From contig MPNH01000010.1 of NCBI GenBank assembly GCA_002238925.1, forward strand, positions 30,630 through 94,629: a stretch of DNA of 64,000 nt, given 5' to 3'. Of the stretch, positions 17,859-26,581 are shown in pieces. The first letter of the stretch is position 1; every line of letters starts with the position of its first letter. Below the pieces are notes generated by a model. It did no database searches. It had not been told where the DNA came from and worked only from the letters and a program-made list of their open reading frames with translations. This DNA is from Spirochaetaceae bacterium bin103. Its GTDB lineage: Bacteria > Spirochaetota > Spirochaetia > SZUA-6 > Bin103. The translations under genes and the position numbers were made by a program.

Positions 17859-19361
17859 TCAGAACGGCGACCTGCCGCCACCCGTGGCCGCCGCCGCGCG
17901 AACCAGTTGGCGGCGGCGCTGGCTGGCGCGCACTTCGCGGTCGATGCGGCGCCAGTCCCAGCGGCGCAACAGGGCATCGGTCATGTCCTCCTGCACACCC
18001 GCCACGGCGGGGTCGCCCGCCAGGTTGGTGAACTCGCCGGGATCCTTCTCCAGGTCGTACAGTTCCGGTTCCAGGTCCTCGGCGCCGGACAGGCACAGCT
18101 TCCAGCGCCCGCGCCGCAGCATGGCGCGCGCCCGGTCGGTGCCGTGCGCGGTGTGTTCGGCAAACGCCTCGCCGCGCCACTCGGGGTCGGAGCCGGCGAG
18201 CAGCCCGGCCAGGTTACGGCCGTCCATCGGCGCCGCCGGCGCCGCCGCGCCCGCGGCCCCCACGATAGTGGCTGCCACGTCCACCAGGGATACACACTCG
18301 CCCACCCGGCGCCCGGCCGCCGCGCGGCGCGGCCAGCGAATCTGCAGGGGGACGCGCGCGGACTGCTCGTAGAAGCTCATCTTGCGCCACAGGCCGTGCT
18401 CGCCGAGCATCTCGCCGTGATCGCTGGTGTGGATCACCACGGTGTCATCGGCCAGGCCGCACTCGTCGAGCGCATCCAGGAGCTGGCGCAGCTTGTCGTC
18501 GGCGTAGCTCACCAGCCCGTAGTAGGCGGCCCGTGCGCGGCGCACCTGCGCCTCGGTGTGGCCGGAGAAACCGAACGCCCGCCGCAACCGTCGCGCGGCC
18601 GGCGGAAGCGCCTCCAGGTGGCCGGACGGCAGGTGCGGCAGGTCGGCGTGATGCGGGAAGTACTGCGAGAAGAACGGCTCCGGCACGACGAACGGAAAGT
18701 GCGGCGCGATCAGGCCCACGCACAGGGCGAACGGGCGCCCGGTCCGCCCATGAGCGCGGCTGCGCAGATAGGCCACGGCCGCCGCGGTCGCGTCGTCGTC
18801 GGCATCGATCTCGGGGGTGCGTCCCGGTCCGGTGGGCGGGCTGTCAAAGTCCTCACCGCCGCCCGCCGCTTCCGCCTCTACCCCGTCCGGGCCGGGCGGC
18901 ACGCGCGAGTCGGTGCGCACGACGCCGGGCCACGGCTCGGATGCCTCCGGAATACCGTCGTCCCAGGGGAATATCGGGTGTTGCAGCTCGATGTGCAGGT
19001 CGCGCGCCAACTGCTCCTGGAAGCCGTGCAACGGATCGTCCCCGATCAGGTGCATCTTGCCCGACAGGGCGGTGTCGTATCCCTGCGCGCGCAGCAGGTG
19101 CGGCCAGGTCACCGCGTCCGCCGGCAGCGGGGTGGCGTTGTCCCAGCCGCGGCAGCGGTGGGTGTACTGCCCGGTCATGAACGAGAGGCGCGACGGTACG
19201 CACAGCGGGTTGTTGCAGTAGGCGGCATCGAAGGTCACGCCCTCGGCCGCCAGCCGGTCCATGGCCGGCGTGGCAATGAACGGGTGGCCGTACGTGCCGC
19301 TGAACTGCGCGCCGTGCTCGTCGGTAAGCAGCAACAGGATGTTGGGGCGCCGCCCGCTCAC
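17859..19361 (-). CDS. Sulfatase (FGly-type arylsulfatase family)
   Basis: 500-residue sulfatase, start GTG 19361 overlapping the upstream stop (GTGA). It shows RPNILLLLTDEHGAQ (metal-binding acid cluster) and CVPSR with C54, the Cys converted to formylglycine by an FGE-type enzyme. SGKMHLIGDDP and HTSDHGEMLGEHG follow, and the C-terminal ELYDLEKDPGEFTNLA. No signal peptide is seen, so it either acts in the cytoplasm or lost an N-terminal leader to the overlapped start. Third gene of an overlapping iolD-like/transaldolase-like/sulfatase operon, suggesting desulfation of an imported sulfated sugar or cyclitol. Intact, unlike the sulfatase at 9654. Confidence 0.88.
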   Translation of the reverse strand: MSGRRPNILLLLTDEHGAQFSGTYGHPFIATPAMDRLAAEGVTFDAAYCNNPLCVPSRLSFMTGQYTHRCRGWDNATPLPADAVTWPHLLRAQGYDTALSGKMHLIGDDPLHGFQEQLARDLHIELQHPIFPWDDGIPEASEPWPGVVRTDSRVPPGPDGVEAEAAGGGEDFDSPPTGPGRTPEIDADDDATAAAVAYLRSRAHGRTGRPFALCVGLIAPHFPFVVPEPFFSQYFPHHADLPHLPSGHLEALPPAARRLRRAFGFSGHTEAQVRRARAAYYGLVSYADDKLRQLLDALDECGLADDTVVIHTSDHGEMLGEHGLWRKMSFYEQSARVPLQIRWPRRAAAGRRVGECVSLVDVAATIVGAAGAAAPAAPMDGRNLAGLLAGSDPEWRGEAFAEHTAHGTDRARAMLRRGRWKLCLSGAEDLEPELYDLEKDPGEFTNLAGDPAVAGVQEDMTDALLRRWDWRRIDREVRASQRRRQLVRAAAATGGGRSPF

Positions 19362-20146
19362 CCCTGCCGCACCACTCCCTCGAGCAGGCCGGCTTCCTGC
19401 ATCTGGCGCCATTCGCCGGCGAAGGTGTCGTTCCAGGTGGCAGTAAGCGGGTGCTCCAGCAGGTCCCGGAAGATCGGCCAGAACACGATGATGCCGTCGG
19501 CGCCGGCGGCCAGCGCCGCGGTGGCCGTCTCCACCGAGCGTACCAGTGCCGCGGTCACGAACGGGCGCTGCCGCCACGGGGCGAACATGGCGGCACAGTC
19601 GCGCACCAGCTTGCCCGGATCGCCGCCCATCTCGCGGATCGGCTCGCAGAACGGCAGCACGTGGGGGGGGCCCGCCCCGGCGGGGGCCGCGGGCCGGCCC
19701 AGGGCAAACACGGGGGGGGGGGGGGGGGGGCGCCCCCCCGCCCGAGCGGCTGCCGCGGCCTGGCCAAGCGAAAACACGGTGGTGCAGAAGGTGGTTACCC
19801 CCTCGTCCGCCAACGGCCCGAACGCACCGAGGCCCTGCGCCGTGCACGGAATCTTGATCGCGATCTGCGGCGACAGGGCGGTGAACACGCGGCTCACCTC
19901 CAGCAGTTCCTCGGTGGTGTGCCCCTCCACCTCGATCACCACCAGCTTGTCGGTAATGTCCAGGTAGCGGCGCGTCACCTCCAGCAGGCCGCCGTACTTG
20001 GCCGCCAACTCGCGCTGCACCACCGTGTTGGTCACGATCCCGGCCGCGCCGCGGGCCAGCCACTCGCCAAGATCCGCGGGATCGCCCGCCAGCCAGACGC
20101 CCGGTCCGGGGCGGCTGCCGAGCACGTCACTTACCGTCAAACTCAT
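19358..20146 (-). CDS. Transaldolase-family protein (TalC/FSA-like) with a corrupted internal segment
   Basis: Class I aldolase fold, 262 residues as read. GIVTNTVVQ is the N-terminal transaldolase motif, KIPCTAQGL carries the predicted Schiff-base Lys (IAIKIP), and DGIIVFWP comes near the end. It would cleave or form a C-C bond in a ketose phosphate or related compound. Between FSLGQAAAAARAG and HVLPFCEP lies an extra stretch of about 24 residues, rich in Pro/Gly, which looks like a degraded second copy of the preceding 15 residues plus a 19-G run. The true protein is probably about 238 residues. Start ATG 20146 has GAAGGAG upstream. Confidence 0.7.
   Translation of the reverse strand: MSLTVSDVLGSRPGPGVWLAGDPADLGEWLARGAAGIVTNTVVQRELAAKYGGLLEVTRRYLDITDKLVVIEVEGHTTEELLEVSRVFTALSPQIAIKIPCTAQGLGAFGPLADEGVTTFCTTVFSLGQAAAAARAGGRPPPPPPVFALGRPAAPAGAGPPHVLPFCEPIREMGGDPGKLVRDCAAMFAPWRQRPFVTAALVRSVETATAALAAGADGIIVFWPIFRDLLEHPLTATWNDTFAGEWRQMQEAGLLEGVVRQG
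19664..19738. repeat. Degraded tandem copy with a 19-G homopolymer
   Basis: The stretch around 19676-19711 aligns with 19731-19781, but nearly every mismatch is a change toward G, and it ends in 19 consecutive G (19712-19730). This matches the pattern produced by dark-cycle base calls in two-colour sequencing, so an assembly artefact is more likely than biology; a genuine slippage tract is the alternative. Confidence 0.7.
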
Positions 20147-20169
20147 CGTGTTGCTCCTTCACTCCGGAA

Positions 20170-22106
20170 TCAGTAGTGGAACCGCTGCAGCTCGGCGCGG
20201 TCGCGCTCGTACTCGGAACGCAGCGTCTGCGTCACCTCGCTGCGGCTCACCTCTGCCGGCGCCACGTCCCACCAGGTATCGGCCCCCGGCACGTAGCGGT
20301 GCTTCTCCACCTCGCACACGATCACGCACGAGCGCGTCTCGGCGCGGGCCTCGCGCAGCGCGGCGCGGACTTCGTCCTGCGTGGCCGCGTTCCAGGCGCG
20401 CGCGCCCATGCCGCGCGCGATCGCGGCGATGTCCACCGGCAGGTACTCTCCTTCCAGGCGCGGACCGTCGTCGGCGCCGGTGCTGCCGTCCGCCGCGCCG
20501 CCGCGGGCGCGCAACTCGTTGCCGAACGCGTGCCCGGTGCGCCACATCTGCAAGCGCCGGATCACCTGGAAGCCGTGGTTGTCGATCACCACCACGGTCA
20601 CCTTCAGCTGCTCCTGCAAAGCGGTGATCAGCTCCATCGGATTGAGCAGAAAGGTGCCGTCGCCGATGTACACGAACACCTCGCCCCGCCTGCCGGGACC
20701 GCCCCGCCGGGACGCCCGGCCCCCCCGGCCGCCATGCGCACGCCGACCCCGGCGGGCAACTCGTAGCCCATGCAGGAGAAGCCGAACTCGATGTGGCAGC
20801 GGCTGCCGTTGCCGCCATCCCACAGCTTGAGGATGTTGCCGGGCGGCGCCCCGGCCGCCGCGACCACGGTGTCGTGGCCCTGCGACTCCTCGTTGAGCAC
20901 CTCGATCACCTGCCCCTCGCTCATCACCTCGCCGGGATGGTCGCCGTAGGCGTCGGTACGCACGATCTTGTCCCAGTCCTGCTGCGCCTCGGCGACCCGT
21001 TCGCCGTAACCCGGGAACGCCACCCCGGCGCCCTGCCCGGCAGTGAGCAGCGCCTCCAGGGCGAGCCGGGCGTCCGCCACCACCGGCAGCGCGCCCTGCT
21101 TGAAGGCGTCCAGCGCGCACACGTTGATGGCGATAAAGCGCACGTCCGGATCATGAAACAGGCTCTGCGACGCGGTGGCGAAGTCGCTCAAGCGGGTGCC
21201 GACCGCGATCACCAGGTCCGCCTCCTCCGCAATGCGCGCCGCCGCGCTGGTGCCCTCCACGCCGTGGCCGCCGAGCGACCACTCCGGGGCGCCGCGCAGC
21301 GCGCCCTTGCCGGCGTGCGTCTCGCTCACCGGAATGCCGAACCCGGTGGCCACCGCGCGCAGCGCGTCCCACGCCGCCGAGTAGTGCACGCCGCCGCCGG
21401 CGATGATCACCGGGCGCTTGGCTGCCTGTAGCAGCGCGACCGCCTCGTCGATGCGCTCCGCGACCGGCGGGCGGCGTTCTATGCGCCAGGTGCGCTCGGC
21501 GAAAAACTGGCTCGGGTAGTCCCAAGCATGCGCCTGCACGTCCTGCGGCAGCGACAGCGTTACCGCGCCGGTTTCGGCCGGGTCGGTGAGCACCCGCATC
21601 GCCTGCGGCAGCGCGGTAAGGAGCTGTTCCGGCCGGGTGATGCGGTCGAAAAACCGGCTCACCGGGCGGAAGCAGTCGTTCACGCTCACGTCCGCCGCCG
21701 ACGGGTGCTCCAGTTGCTGCAGCACCGGCCCCTGGTGGCGGGTGGCGTAGTAGTCGGAGGCCAGCAGCAGCACCGGCATCCGGTTGATGGTGGCAGTGGC
21801 CGCCCCGGTCACCATGTTGGTGGCGCCGGGCCCGATCGAGCTGGTGCAGGCCAGCGTCTGGGTGCGCAGGGTGGCGCGCGCGAAGCCCGCCGCGGTGTGC
21901 ACCATCGACTGCTCGTTGCGCGTCTGGTGGTAGGGCAGATCCGCCCCGCCCTGCTCCAGGGCCTGCCCCAGCCCGCACACGTTGCCATGCCCGAAGATGC
22001 CGAAGATGGCCGGTATCAGCCGCCGCCGCTCCCCGTCGAACTCGCTATACTGAACCGCCAGGTACTTCACAAGAGCCTGCCCCATGGTCAGGCGTTCGGT
22101 CCCCAT
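20170..22106 (-). CDS. iolD: Thiamine-diphosphate enzyme, IolD-like (trihydroxycyclohexanedione hydrolase), frameshifted
   Basis: ThDP-dependent enzyme of the acetolactate-synthase fold, closest in pattern to IolD, which opens the ring in myo-inositol breakdown. The N-terminal PYR domain includes FGIFGHGN and YHQTRNEQSMVHTAAGFAR (catalytic Glu). The central domain carries KRPVIIAGGGVHYS, and the PP domain has GDGTFLLNP (ThDP/Mg motif GDG...N). The frame is lost around 20690-20730, in a C-rich run: residues 1-475 are in one frame and the rest, from EVFVYIGDGTFLL to the stop at 20170, in another. Combined length (~640) fits the family. Probably sequence error at the homopolymer. Confidence 0.75.
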
Positions 22107-22112
22107 GGCGCT

Positions 22113-22142
22113 ACCTTACGGCCCCCGCGCGCGCAGCGTCAA
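22113..22142 (-). promoter_or_regulatory. Promoter for the iolD-like operon, leaderless candidate
   Basis: Minus strand TTGACG (22142-22137), 18-nt spacer, TAAGGT (22118-22113). The ATG at 22106 follows after six bases, and no ribosome site fits between. Confidence 0.45.
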
Positions 22143-22167
22143 ACCTTACGGCTATGCCCGGAGGGGT

Positions 22168-22953
22168 CTAACCGCGCCCGGAGCGTGCGTGCTTTTTGAC
22201 CTGGTACTTCCAGGGTACCGGGTCGCGGCGGCGGTGGGCGAAGGCGGCGCTGGTTGCCGGGGCGTTGTGGTAGTGCTGGGCGATGGCGATGCGGCGCTCG
22301 ACGCCGCGGTTGGCGAATGCACCATGCACGACGTTCTTGTGGTGGAAGCTGACGTCGCCTGGCTCCAGTTCCAGCGGGATCAACTCGTGCTCGGGGACGC
22401 CGCCGGTGATGGTCTTGAACATGCTCACGCCGCCTGTCCAGTGGTGGTCGTGGATGCGGTGGCGGTGGCTGCCCGGAAGCAGCCACATGGTGCCGCCGTG
22501 GGCGGTGGTGCGGCGCAGCGGCATCCACGCGGTCACCGCCGTGAAACCGGCGCGCTGCAGCTGCCAGTAGTGGTCGTCCTGGTGCCAGGGAGTGGCGTTG
22601 GCGGCGGCCGGTCCCTTGATCAGGGCCTGCTGCTGGAACACGGTGGCACACGCCGCCTCCATCAGTGCGGCGGCGGCGCCCCGCACGCGCGGGTTGCCGG
22701 CCAGCGCGGCCAGCACGGGGTCGTTGACCGGAAACCTGGTGGCCATGACCTGCAGGATGAAGCGGCCCGGGTCGTCGGGGGTCTCCCAGGACGCCGGCCC
22801 GCACACGAAACCGGCGCTCGGGTAGCGTCCGTCCAGCATGCCGTCGAGGCGCTCCACCAGCCGCTCCACGTCGCCGCGCGGCAACAGCCGGCGAATCGTC
22901 ACGTGGCCGTGCTCCCGGTAGTACGCGATGTCCGCCGCGCTCACAAACGCCAC
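22168..22953 (-). CDS. Phytanoyl-CoA dioxygenase (PhyH) family protein
   Basis: 261-residue Fe(II)/2-oxoglutarate oxygenase. It has YYREHGHVTIRRLLP at the N-terminus, WHQDDHYW containing the His-x-Asp metal ligands, TMWLLPGSHRH, and VVHGAFANRGVERR with the distal His and the Arg that binds 2-oxoglutarate. All catalytic residues are present, so it should be active; the substrate is unknown. The start is GTG 22953, chosen because AGGAGG lies six nt upstream; the frame extends into the tRNA beyond this. It lies 61 nt upstream of the iolD-like gene, same strand, but that operon has its own candidate promoter. Confidence 0.87.
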   Translation of the reverse strand: MAFVSAADIAYYREHGHVTIRRLLPRGDVERLVERLDGMLDGRYPSAGFVCGPASWETPDDPGRFILQVMATRFPVNDPVLAALAGNPRVRGAAAALMEAACATVFQQQALIKGPAAANATPWHQDDHYWQLQRAGFTAVTAWMPLRRTTAHGGTMWLLPGSHRHRIHDHHWTGGVSMFKTITGGVPEHELIPLELEPGDVSFHHKNVVHGAFANRGVERRIAIAQHYHNAPATSAAFAHRRRDPVPWKYQVKKHARSGRG

Positions 22954-22969
22954 TCGGGGCCTCCTTGGA

Positions 22970-23042
22970 TGGGCGATGACGGGCTCGAACCGCCGACCGC
23001 CTGGGTGTAAACCAGGTGCTCTACCATCTGAGCTAACCGCCC
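22970..23042 (-). tRNA. tRNA-Val (anticodon UAC)
   Basis: 73-nt cloverleaf on the minus strand: acceptor GGGCGGT/ATCGCCC, D-arm GCTCAGATGGTAGAGC, anticodon stem CCTGG/CCAGG with loop TTTACAC (anticodon TAC), T-arm ending GGTTCGAGCC. Discriminator A. CCA is not encoded, so it must be added enzymatically. Confidence 0.95.
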
Positions 23043-23186
23043 GCGGGCACATTCTCAGCGCCCGCAGCAAGCTATCCATCCCGCGCGCGTCATGTCAAAC
23101 AGGCGGAGGTGACACACCCTGTCTTGTATTTTGCCGTTCCGGATGAACCTGCGCGCCGCCGGTGCCGAGCATAAGGGTAGAAGTCC

Positions 23187-24362
23187 ATGGGCTCCCTTTT
23201 CGCGCGGCTGTTCGATACGCCGCTCAGCCTAGTCGCATTCGACGCGGTCATCACGCCGCTCGCACTGCTGGTGCGGCTGATCCTGCCGCTCGGCGCCGCC
23301 TTCCTGCTGTACCGGCTGCTGCTGACCCTGTTGCGGCGCAAGATCGGGCGCCTGCGCGCCCAGTTCGACACCGCCCAGCGCCTGTACCGCTACGTGCGCA
23401 CGATCCTGCGCTTTGTCCTCGTGTCGCTCGCCGTGCTGCTCGTGTACGGCCTGTTCGGCTCCGATGCCAGCCGCGGCGCGGTGGTCCTGTGGAACATCCT
23501 GTCGACGCCGATCATCGAGACCGCCGGCAGCTCGATCTCGCTGGTCACGGTGATCTTCGCCATCCCGATCGGCTACGTGGCGGTATGGACGGCGCGCACC
23601 GGTTCCGGCTTCCTGAAGACGCGCGCCCTCTCGCGCCTGCCGCTGACCGACGCCACGCGATTCTCGATTGGCGGCATCACCCACTACCTGATCCTGAGTG
23701 TCACCCTGGTGATCGGGCTCTCCTTTCTGGGCGTCAACCTGTCCACCTTCTCGGTGCTGATCGGCACCCTCGGCATCGGCATCGGTTTCGGCCTGCAGAA
23801 CGTGGTGGCGAGCTTCGTGTCGGGCCTGGTGATCATCTTCGAACGCCCCATCAAGGAGGGCGACCGGGTCGTGGTGGAGGGCACCGAGGGCGACGTGGCG
23901 CATATCCGGCTGCGCTCCACCATCATCACCACCCTGACGGACGAGACCATCATCGTGCCCAACCACCAGCTTATCGGCAACAAGATCTACAACAACTCGC
24001 ACGAGGTACGGCGCATCACGGTGATCAACCAGGTGAGCGTGGCGTACGGCACCGATCTCGACTACGCGGCCGAGGTGCTCAAGGGGGTGGCCCTCGCCAG
24101 TCCGTATGCCAGGGCGTCCGCCGAGCCGGACGTACGGGTGCGCGAGTTCGGCGACTCCGGCATCCTGATGGAGCTGTGGACCGGCATCGAAGACGCCGGC
24201 ACCAAGTGGCCGGCGCATTCCTGGGCCAACTTCGAAATCGCCCGCGCGTTCCGCCGCGCCGCCATTACCATTCCCTTTCCGCAACGCGACCTGCACGTCA
24301 AGGAGCTGCCTGCCGGCGCGGCAGGCGTGGATCTGAAGCCGGTCCCCGCCGCTTCCGAATAG
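23187..24362 (+). CDS. MscS-family mechanosensitive ion channel
   Basis: 391-residue small-conductance mechanosensitive channel homologue for osmotic release. There are about four N-terminal helices, then the pore-lining helix and beta-domain signature: VLIGTLGIGIGFGLQNVVASFVSG followed by the conserved ERPIKEGDRVVVEG, and VPNHQLIGNKIYN. The C-terminal alpha/beta domain ends about residue 375. Start ATG 23187; no strong ribosome site. It is monocistronic, followed by the ammonium transporter 50 nt downstream with its own promoter. Confidence 0.9.
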   Translation: MGSLFARLFDTPLSLVAFDAVITPLALLVRLILPLGAAFLLYRLLLTLLRRKIGRLRAQFDTAQRLYRYVRTILRFVLVSLAVLLVYGLFGSDASRGAVVLWNILSTPIIETAGSSISLVTVIFAIPIGYVAVWTARTGSGFLKTRALSRLPLTDATRFSIGGITHYLILSVTLVIGLSFLGVNLSTFSVLIGTLGIGIGFGLQNVVASFVSGLVIIFERPIKEGDRVVVEGTEGDVAHIRLRSTIITTLTDETIIVPNHQLIGNKIYNNSHEVRRITVINQVSVAYGTDLDYAAEVLKGVALASPYARASAEPDVRVREFGDSGILMELWTGIEDAGTKWPAHSWANFEIARAFRRAAITIPFPQRDLHVKELPAGAAGVDLKPVPAASE

Positions 24363-24375
24363 CCGCCGACAGCAT

Positions 24376-24404
24376 TTGTGCAATCGGTCGCCTATCTTTA
24401 TATT
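24376..24404 (+). promoter_or_regulatory. Promoter of the ammonium transporter, leaderless candidate
   Basis: TTGTGC (24376-24381), 17-nt spacer, TATATT (24399-24404). The ATG lies eight bases beyond the -10, so the transcript should start about two bases before it. No ribosome site is present. No sigma-54 motif is seen, unlike many amtB genes. Confidence 0.5.
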
Positions 24405-24412
24405 GCCCGGCA

Positions 24413-25783
24413 ATGGATAAGCTGAAGGATCGCCGGAAGGCTCGTATCGGCGCCCGGGTGGGCGTGATTGGTATCGTGCTGGGGGCGCTGGCCGGCACGC
24501 CGTTGTATGCGCAGGATGCGTCGGTAGCTACGCAGATCGCCGACATCATCGTGGGAATCGACACGGTTTGGGTGCTGCTGGCGGCCTTTCTCGTGTTCTT
24601 GATGCAGGCCGGCTTCGGCATGCTGGAGGCGGGCCTGATCCGCGCCAAGAACACCGCCAACATCCTGATGAAGAACCTGATGGACTTCTGCATGGCGTCG
24701 CTCGGCTTCTTCATTTTCGGCTACGCCATCATGTTCGGCTCCGGCAACCCGCTGTTCGGCACCAGCGGCTGGTTCCTGATCGGCGCCGAGTCCGCCGCCG
24801 GCGTGCCGCTGTACGCGTTCTGGCTGTTCCAGGCGGTATTCGTGGGCGCCGCAGCCACCATCGTGGCGGGCGGCATGGCCGAGCGCATGAAGTTCCCGGC
24901 CTATGTCATCTATTCGTTCCTGATCTCGGCGTTCGTGTACCCGATCGTCGGCCACTGGATCTGGGGCGGCGGCTGGCTGGCCAGCCTCGGCTTTGCCGAC
25001 TTCGCCGGCTCCACGGTCGTGCACGCGGTGGGCGGCTGGGCCGCATTCATCGGCACCCGCGCGCTCGGGCCGCGCATCGGCAAGTTCGGCCCCGACGGCA
25101 AGCCCAACGTGATCAGCGCGCACTCGCTGCCGCTCGCTTCGCTGGGCATGTTCCTGCTGTGGTTCGGCTGGTTCGGCTTCAATCCCGGCTCCACCCTTGG
25201 CGTCGGCGACGGTTCGCTGATCGCGCGCGTGGCCATCAACACCAACCTGGCCGCCGCCGCTGGCGCTATCGCCGCCACCGCGACGGTCTGGATGGTGGTC
25301 GGCAAGCCCGACCTCACCATGGGCATGAACGGCGCGCTCGCCGGCCTGGTGGCGATCACCGCGCCGTGCGCGTTCGTGGAACCCGGGCACGCCATCATCA
25401 TTGGCCTGATCGGCGGCGTAATCGTGGTGTTCGGTGTGCTGTTCCTGGACCGGCGCCGCGTCGATGACCCGGTTGGGGCGATCGCCGTGCACGGCATGAA
25501 CGGCATCTGGGGCACCGTCGCGGTGGGCATCTTCGGGCAGGCCGCCCTCGGCGTGGCCAACGACGGCCTCTGGTTCGGCGGCGGCTTTACGCAGTTGGGC
25601 ATTCAGCTCCTCGGCACGGTCACCGTGAGCGTGTTCATCATCGTGGTGATGGGGCTGATCTTCAAGCTGATCGACGCCGTGGTCGGGCTGCGCGTGCCGC
25701 GCAACGAAGAACTCAAGGGCCTCGACGTGGCCGAGCACGGCACCGAGGCATACGGCGGCTTCCAGGTGTTCACGACCGAGTAA
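24413..25783 (+). CDS. amt: Ammonium transporter (Amt family)
   Basis: Trimeric NH3/NH4+ channel of the inner membrane, 456 residues. An N-terminal signal-like helix (VGVIGIVLGALAGTPLYAQ) is followed by 11 membrane helices. Family motifs: LMQAGFGMLEAG, DFAGSTVVHAVGGWAA (the first pore His of the twin-His pair) and AIAVHGMNGIWGT (second His). The start at ATG 24413 lies 8 nt after a -10 hexamer. No glnK gene adjoins, so PII control is not evident locally. The 3' end runs into short tandem repeats. Confidence 0.93.
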   Translation: MDKLKDRRKARIGARVGVIGIVLGALAGTPLYAQDASVATQIADIIVGIDTVWVLLAAFLVFLMQAGFGMLEAGLIRAKNTANILMKNLMDFCMASLGFFIFGYAIMFGSGNPLFGTSGWFLIGAESAAGVPLYAFWLFQAVFVGAAATIVAGGMAERMKFPAYVIYSFLISAFVYPIVGHWIWGGGWLASLGFADFAGSTVVHAVGGWAAFIGTRALGPRIGKFGPDGKPNVISAHSLPLASLGMFLLWFGWFGFNPGSTLGVGDGSLIARVAINTNLAAAAGAIAATATVWMVVGKPDLTMGMNGALAGLVAITAPCAFVEPGHAIIIGLIGGVIVVFGVLFLDRRRVDDPVGAIAVHGMNGIWGTVAVGIFGQAALGVANDGLWFGGGFTQLGIQLLGTVTVSVFIIVVMGLIFKLIDAVVGLRVPRNEELKGLDVAEHGTEAYGGFQVFTTE

Positions 25784-25815
25784 ACTCGGCTACCGAGTAA
25801 ACCTCGGCTACCGAG
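25775..25815. repeat. 17/18-bp tandem repeat across the amt stop codon
   Basis: Units ACCGAG-TAAACTCGGCT (25775-25791) and ACCGAG-TAAACCTCGGCT (25792-25809), then a partial third ACCGAG (25810-25815). Each contains the small dyad CTCGG-CTA-CCGAG. The first unit contains the amt stop codon; the duplication thus starts in coding sequence. Confidence 0.75.
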
Positions 25816-25875
25816 TAGCAGGAACGTGCGACAGCCGCGGCGATCCGGCGCTCTCCGGCGCCGCGGTGGCGCCGG

Positions 25876-26556
25876 TTACGCGCGATTCAGATCGACGTGT
25901 TTGCCGGTGGTCACGAAGATCACCGCCTCACAGATGTTGGTGGAGTGGTCGCCGACCCGCTCCAGTTGCTTGGCCACGAACAGCAGCGACGACGCCTGCG
26001 CGATGTTGCCGGCGTCCTCCATCATGAACGACAGCAGGTCACGGAATATGTTCGCGTAGACCTCGTCGACCTTGTGGTCGCGTGCGCTCACCTGTTCGGC
26101 CATCGCCGCGTCCTGCGACACGAAGGCCTGCAGCGAGTCGCCGACCATGGCGCAGACGTCGTCCGCCATCTGCATGATGGCATTCATGCCACGCGAGAAC
26201 TGCTCCGGGGCCAGGCGCTGGGCCACGCTCGCCACGTGCACGGCCAAATCGCCGATGCGCTCGAGCTGCCCGATCACGTTGAGGGTGCCGACGATCTGGC
26301 GCAAATCGGTGGCCACCGGCTGTTCGGTCGCCAGCAGCCTCAGGCAGGAGTCGTCGATGTCGTGATGCATCCGGTTGACGTCGGCCTCCTGACTCAACAC
26401 TGTCACGGCGGCGTTCATGTCATGCTGGCCCAGCGCGTTCACCGACCCGCGAATGGAGCGTTCCACCTGTTGCCCCATGACCAGCAGCGCCCGCTTGAGC
26501 TGCTCCATGGAAAGGTCGAACTGGCCGCGCAGCGGGGAGGACTCGCCGTTAACCAC
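25876..26556 (-). CDS. phoU: Phosphate transport regulator PhoU
   Basis: Cytoplasmic PhoU, 226 residues, two three-helix repeats each carrying the metal-binding ExxxD-type motif: LERIGDLAVHVA and LERVGDHSTNICE. It connects the Pst importer with a PhoR-type kinase in phosphate signalling; no phoR/phoB is in the window. It ends the pstC-pstA-pstB-phoU operon. The start as read is GTG 26556 inside a 14-bp repeat array; a later start (MEQLKRALL) is possible. Confidence 0.92.
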   Translation of the reverse strand: MVNGESSPLRGQFDLSMEQLKRALLVMGQQVERSIRGSVNALGQHDMNAAVTVLSQEADVNRMHHDIDDSCLRLLATEQPVATDLRQIVGTLNVIGQLERIGDLAVHVASVAQRLAPEQFSRGMNAIMQMADDVCAMVGDSLQAFVSQDAAMAEQVSARDHKVDEVYANIFRDLLSFMMEDAGNIAQASSLLFVAKQLERVGDHSTNICEAVIFVTTGKHVDLNRA

Positions 26557-26581
26557 TCACCATCAACCACTCACCGTTAAC
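26540..26581. repeat. Three 14-bp tandem repeats spanning pstB stop and phoU start
   Basis: Plus-strand units GACTCGCCGTTAAC (26540-26553), CACTCACCATCAAC (26554-26567), CACTCACCGTTAAC (26568-26581). They contain the pstB stop and the phoU start codon, so repeat number directly sets the intercistronic distance. Confidence 0.8.
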
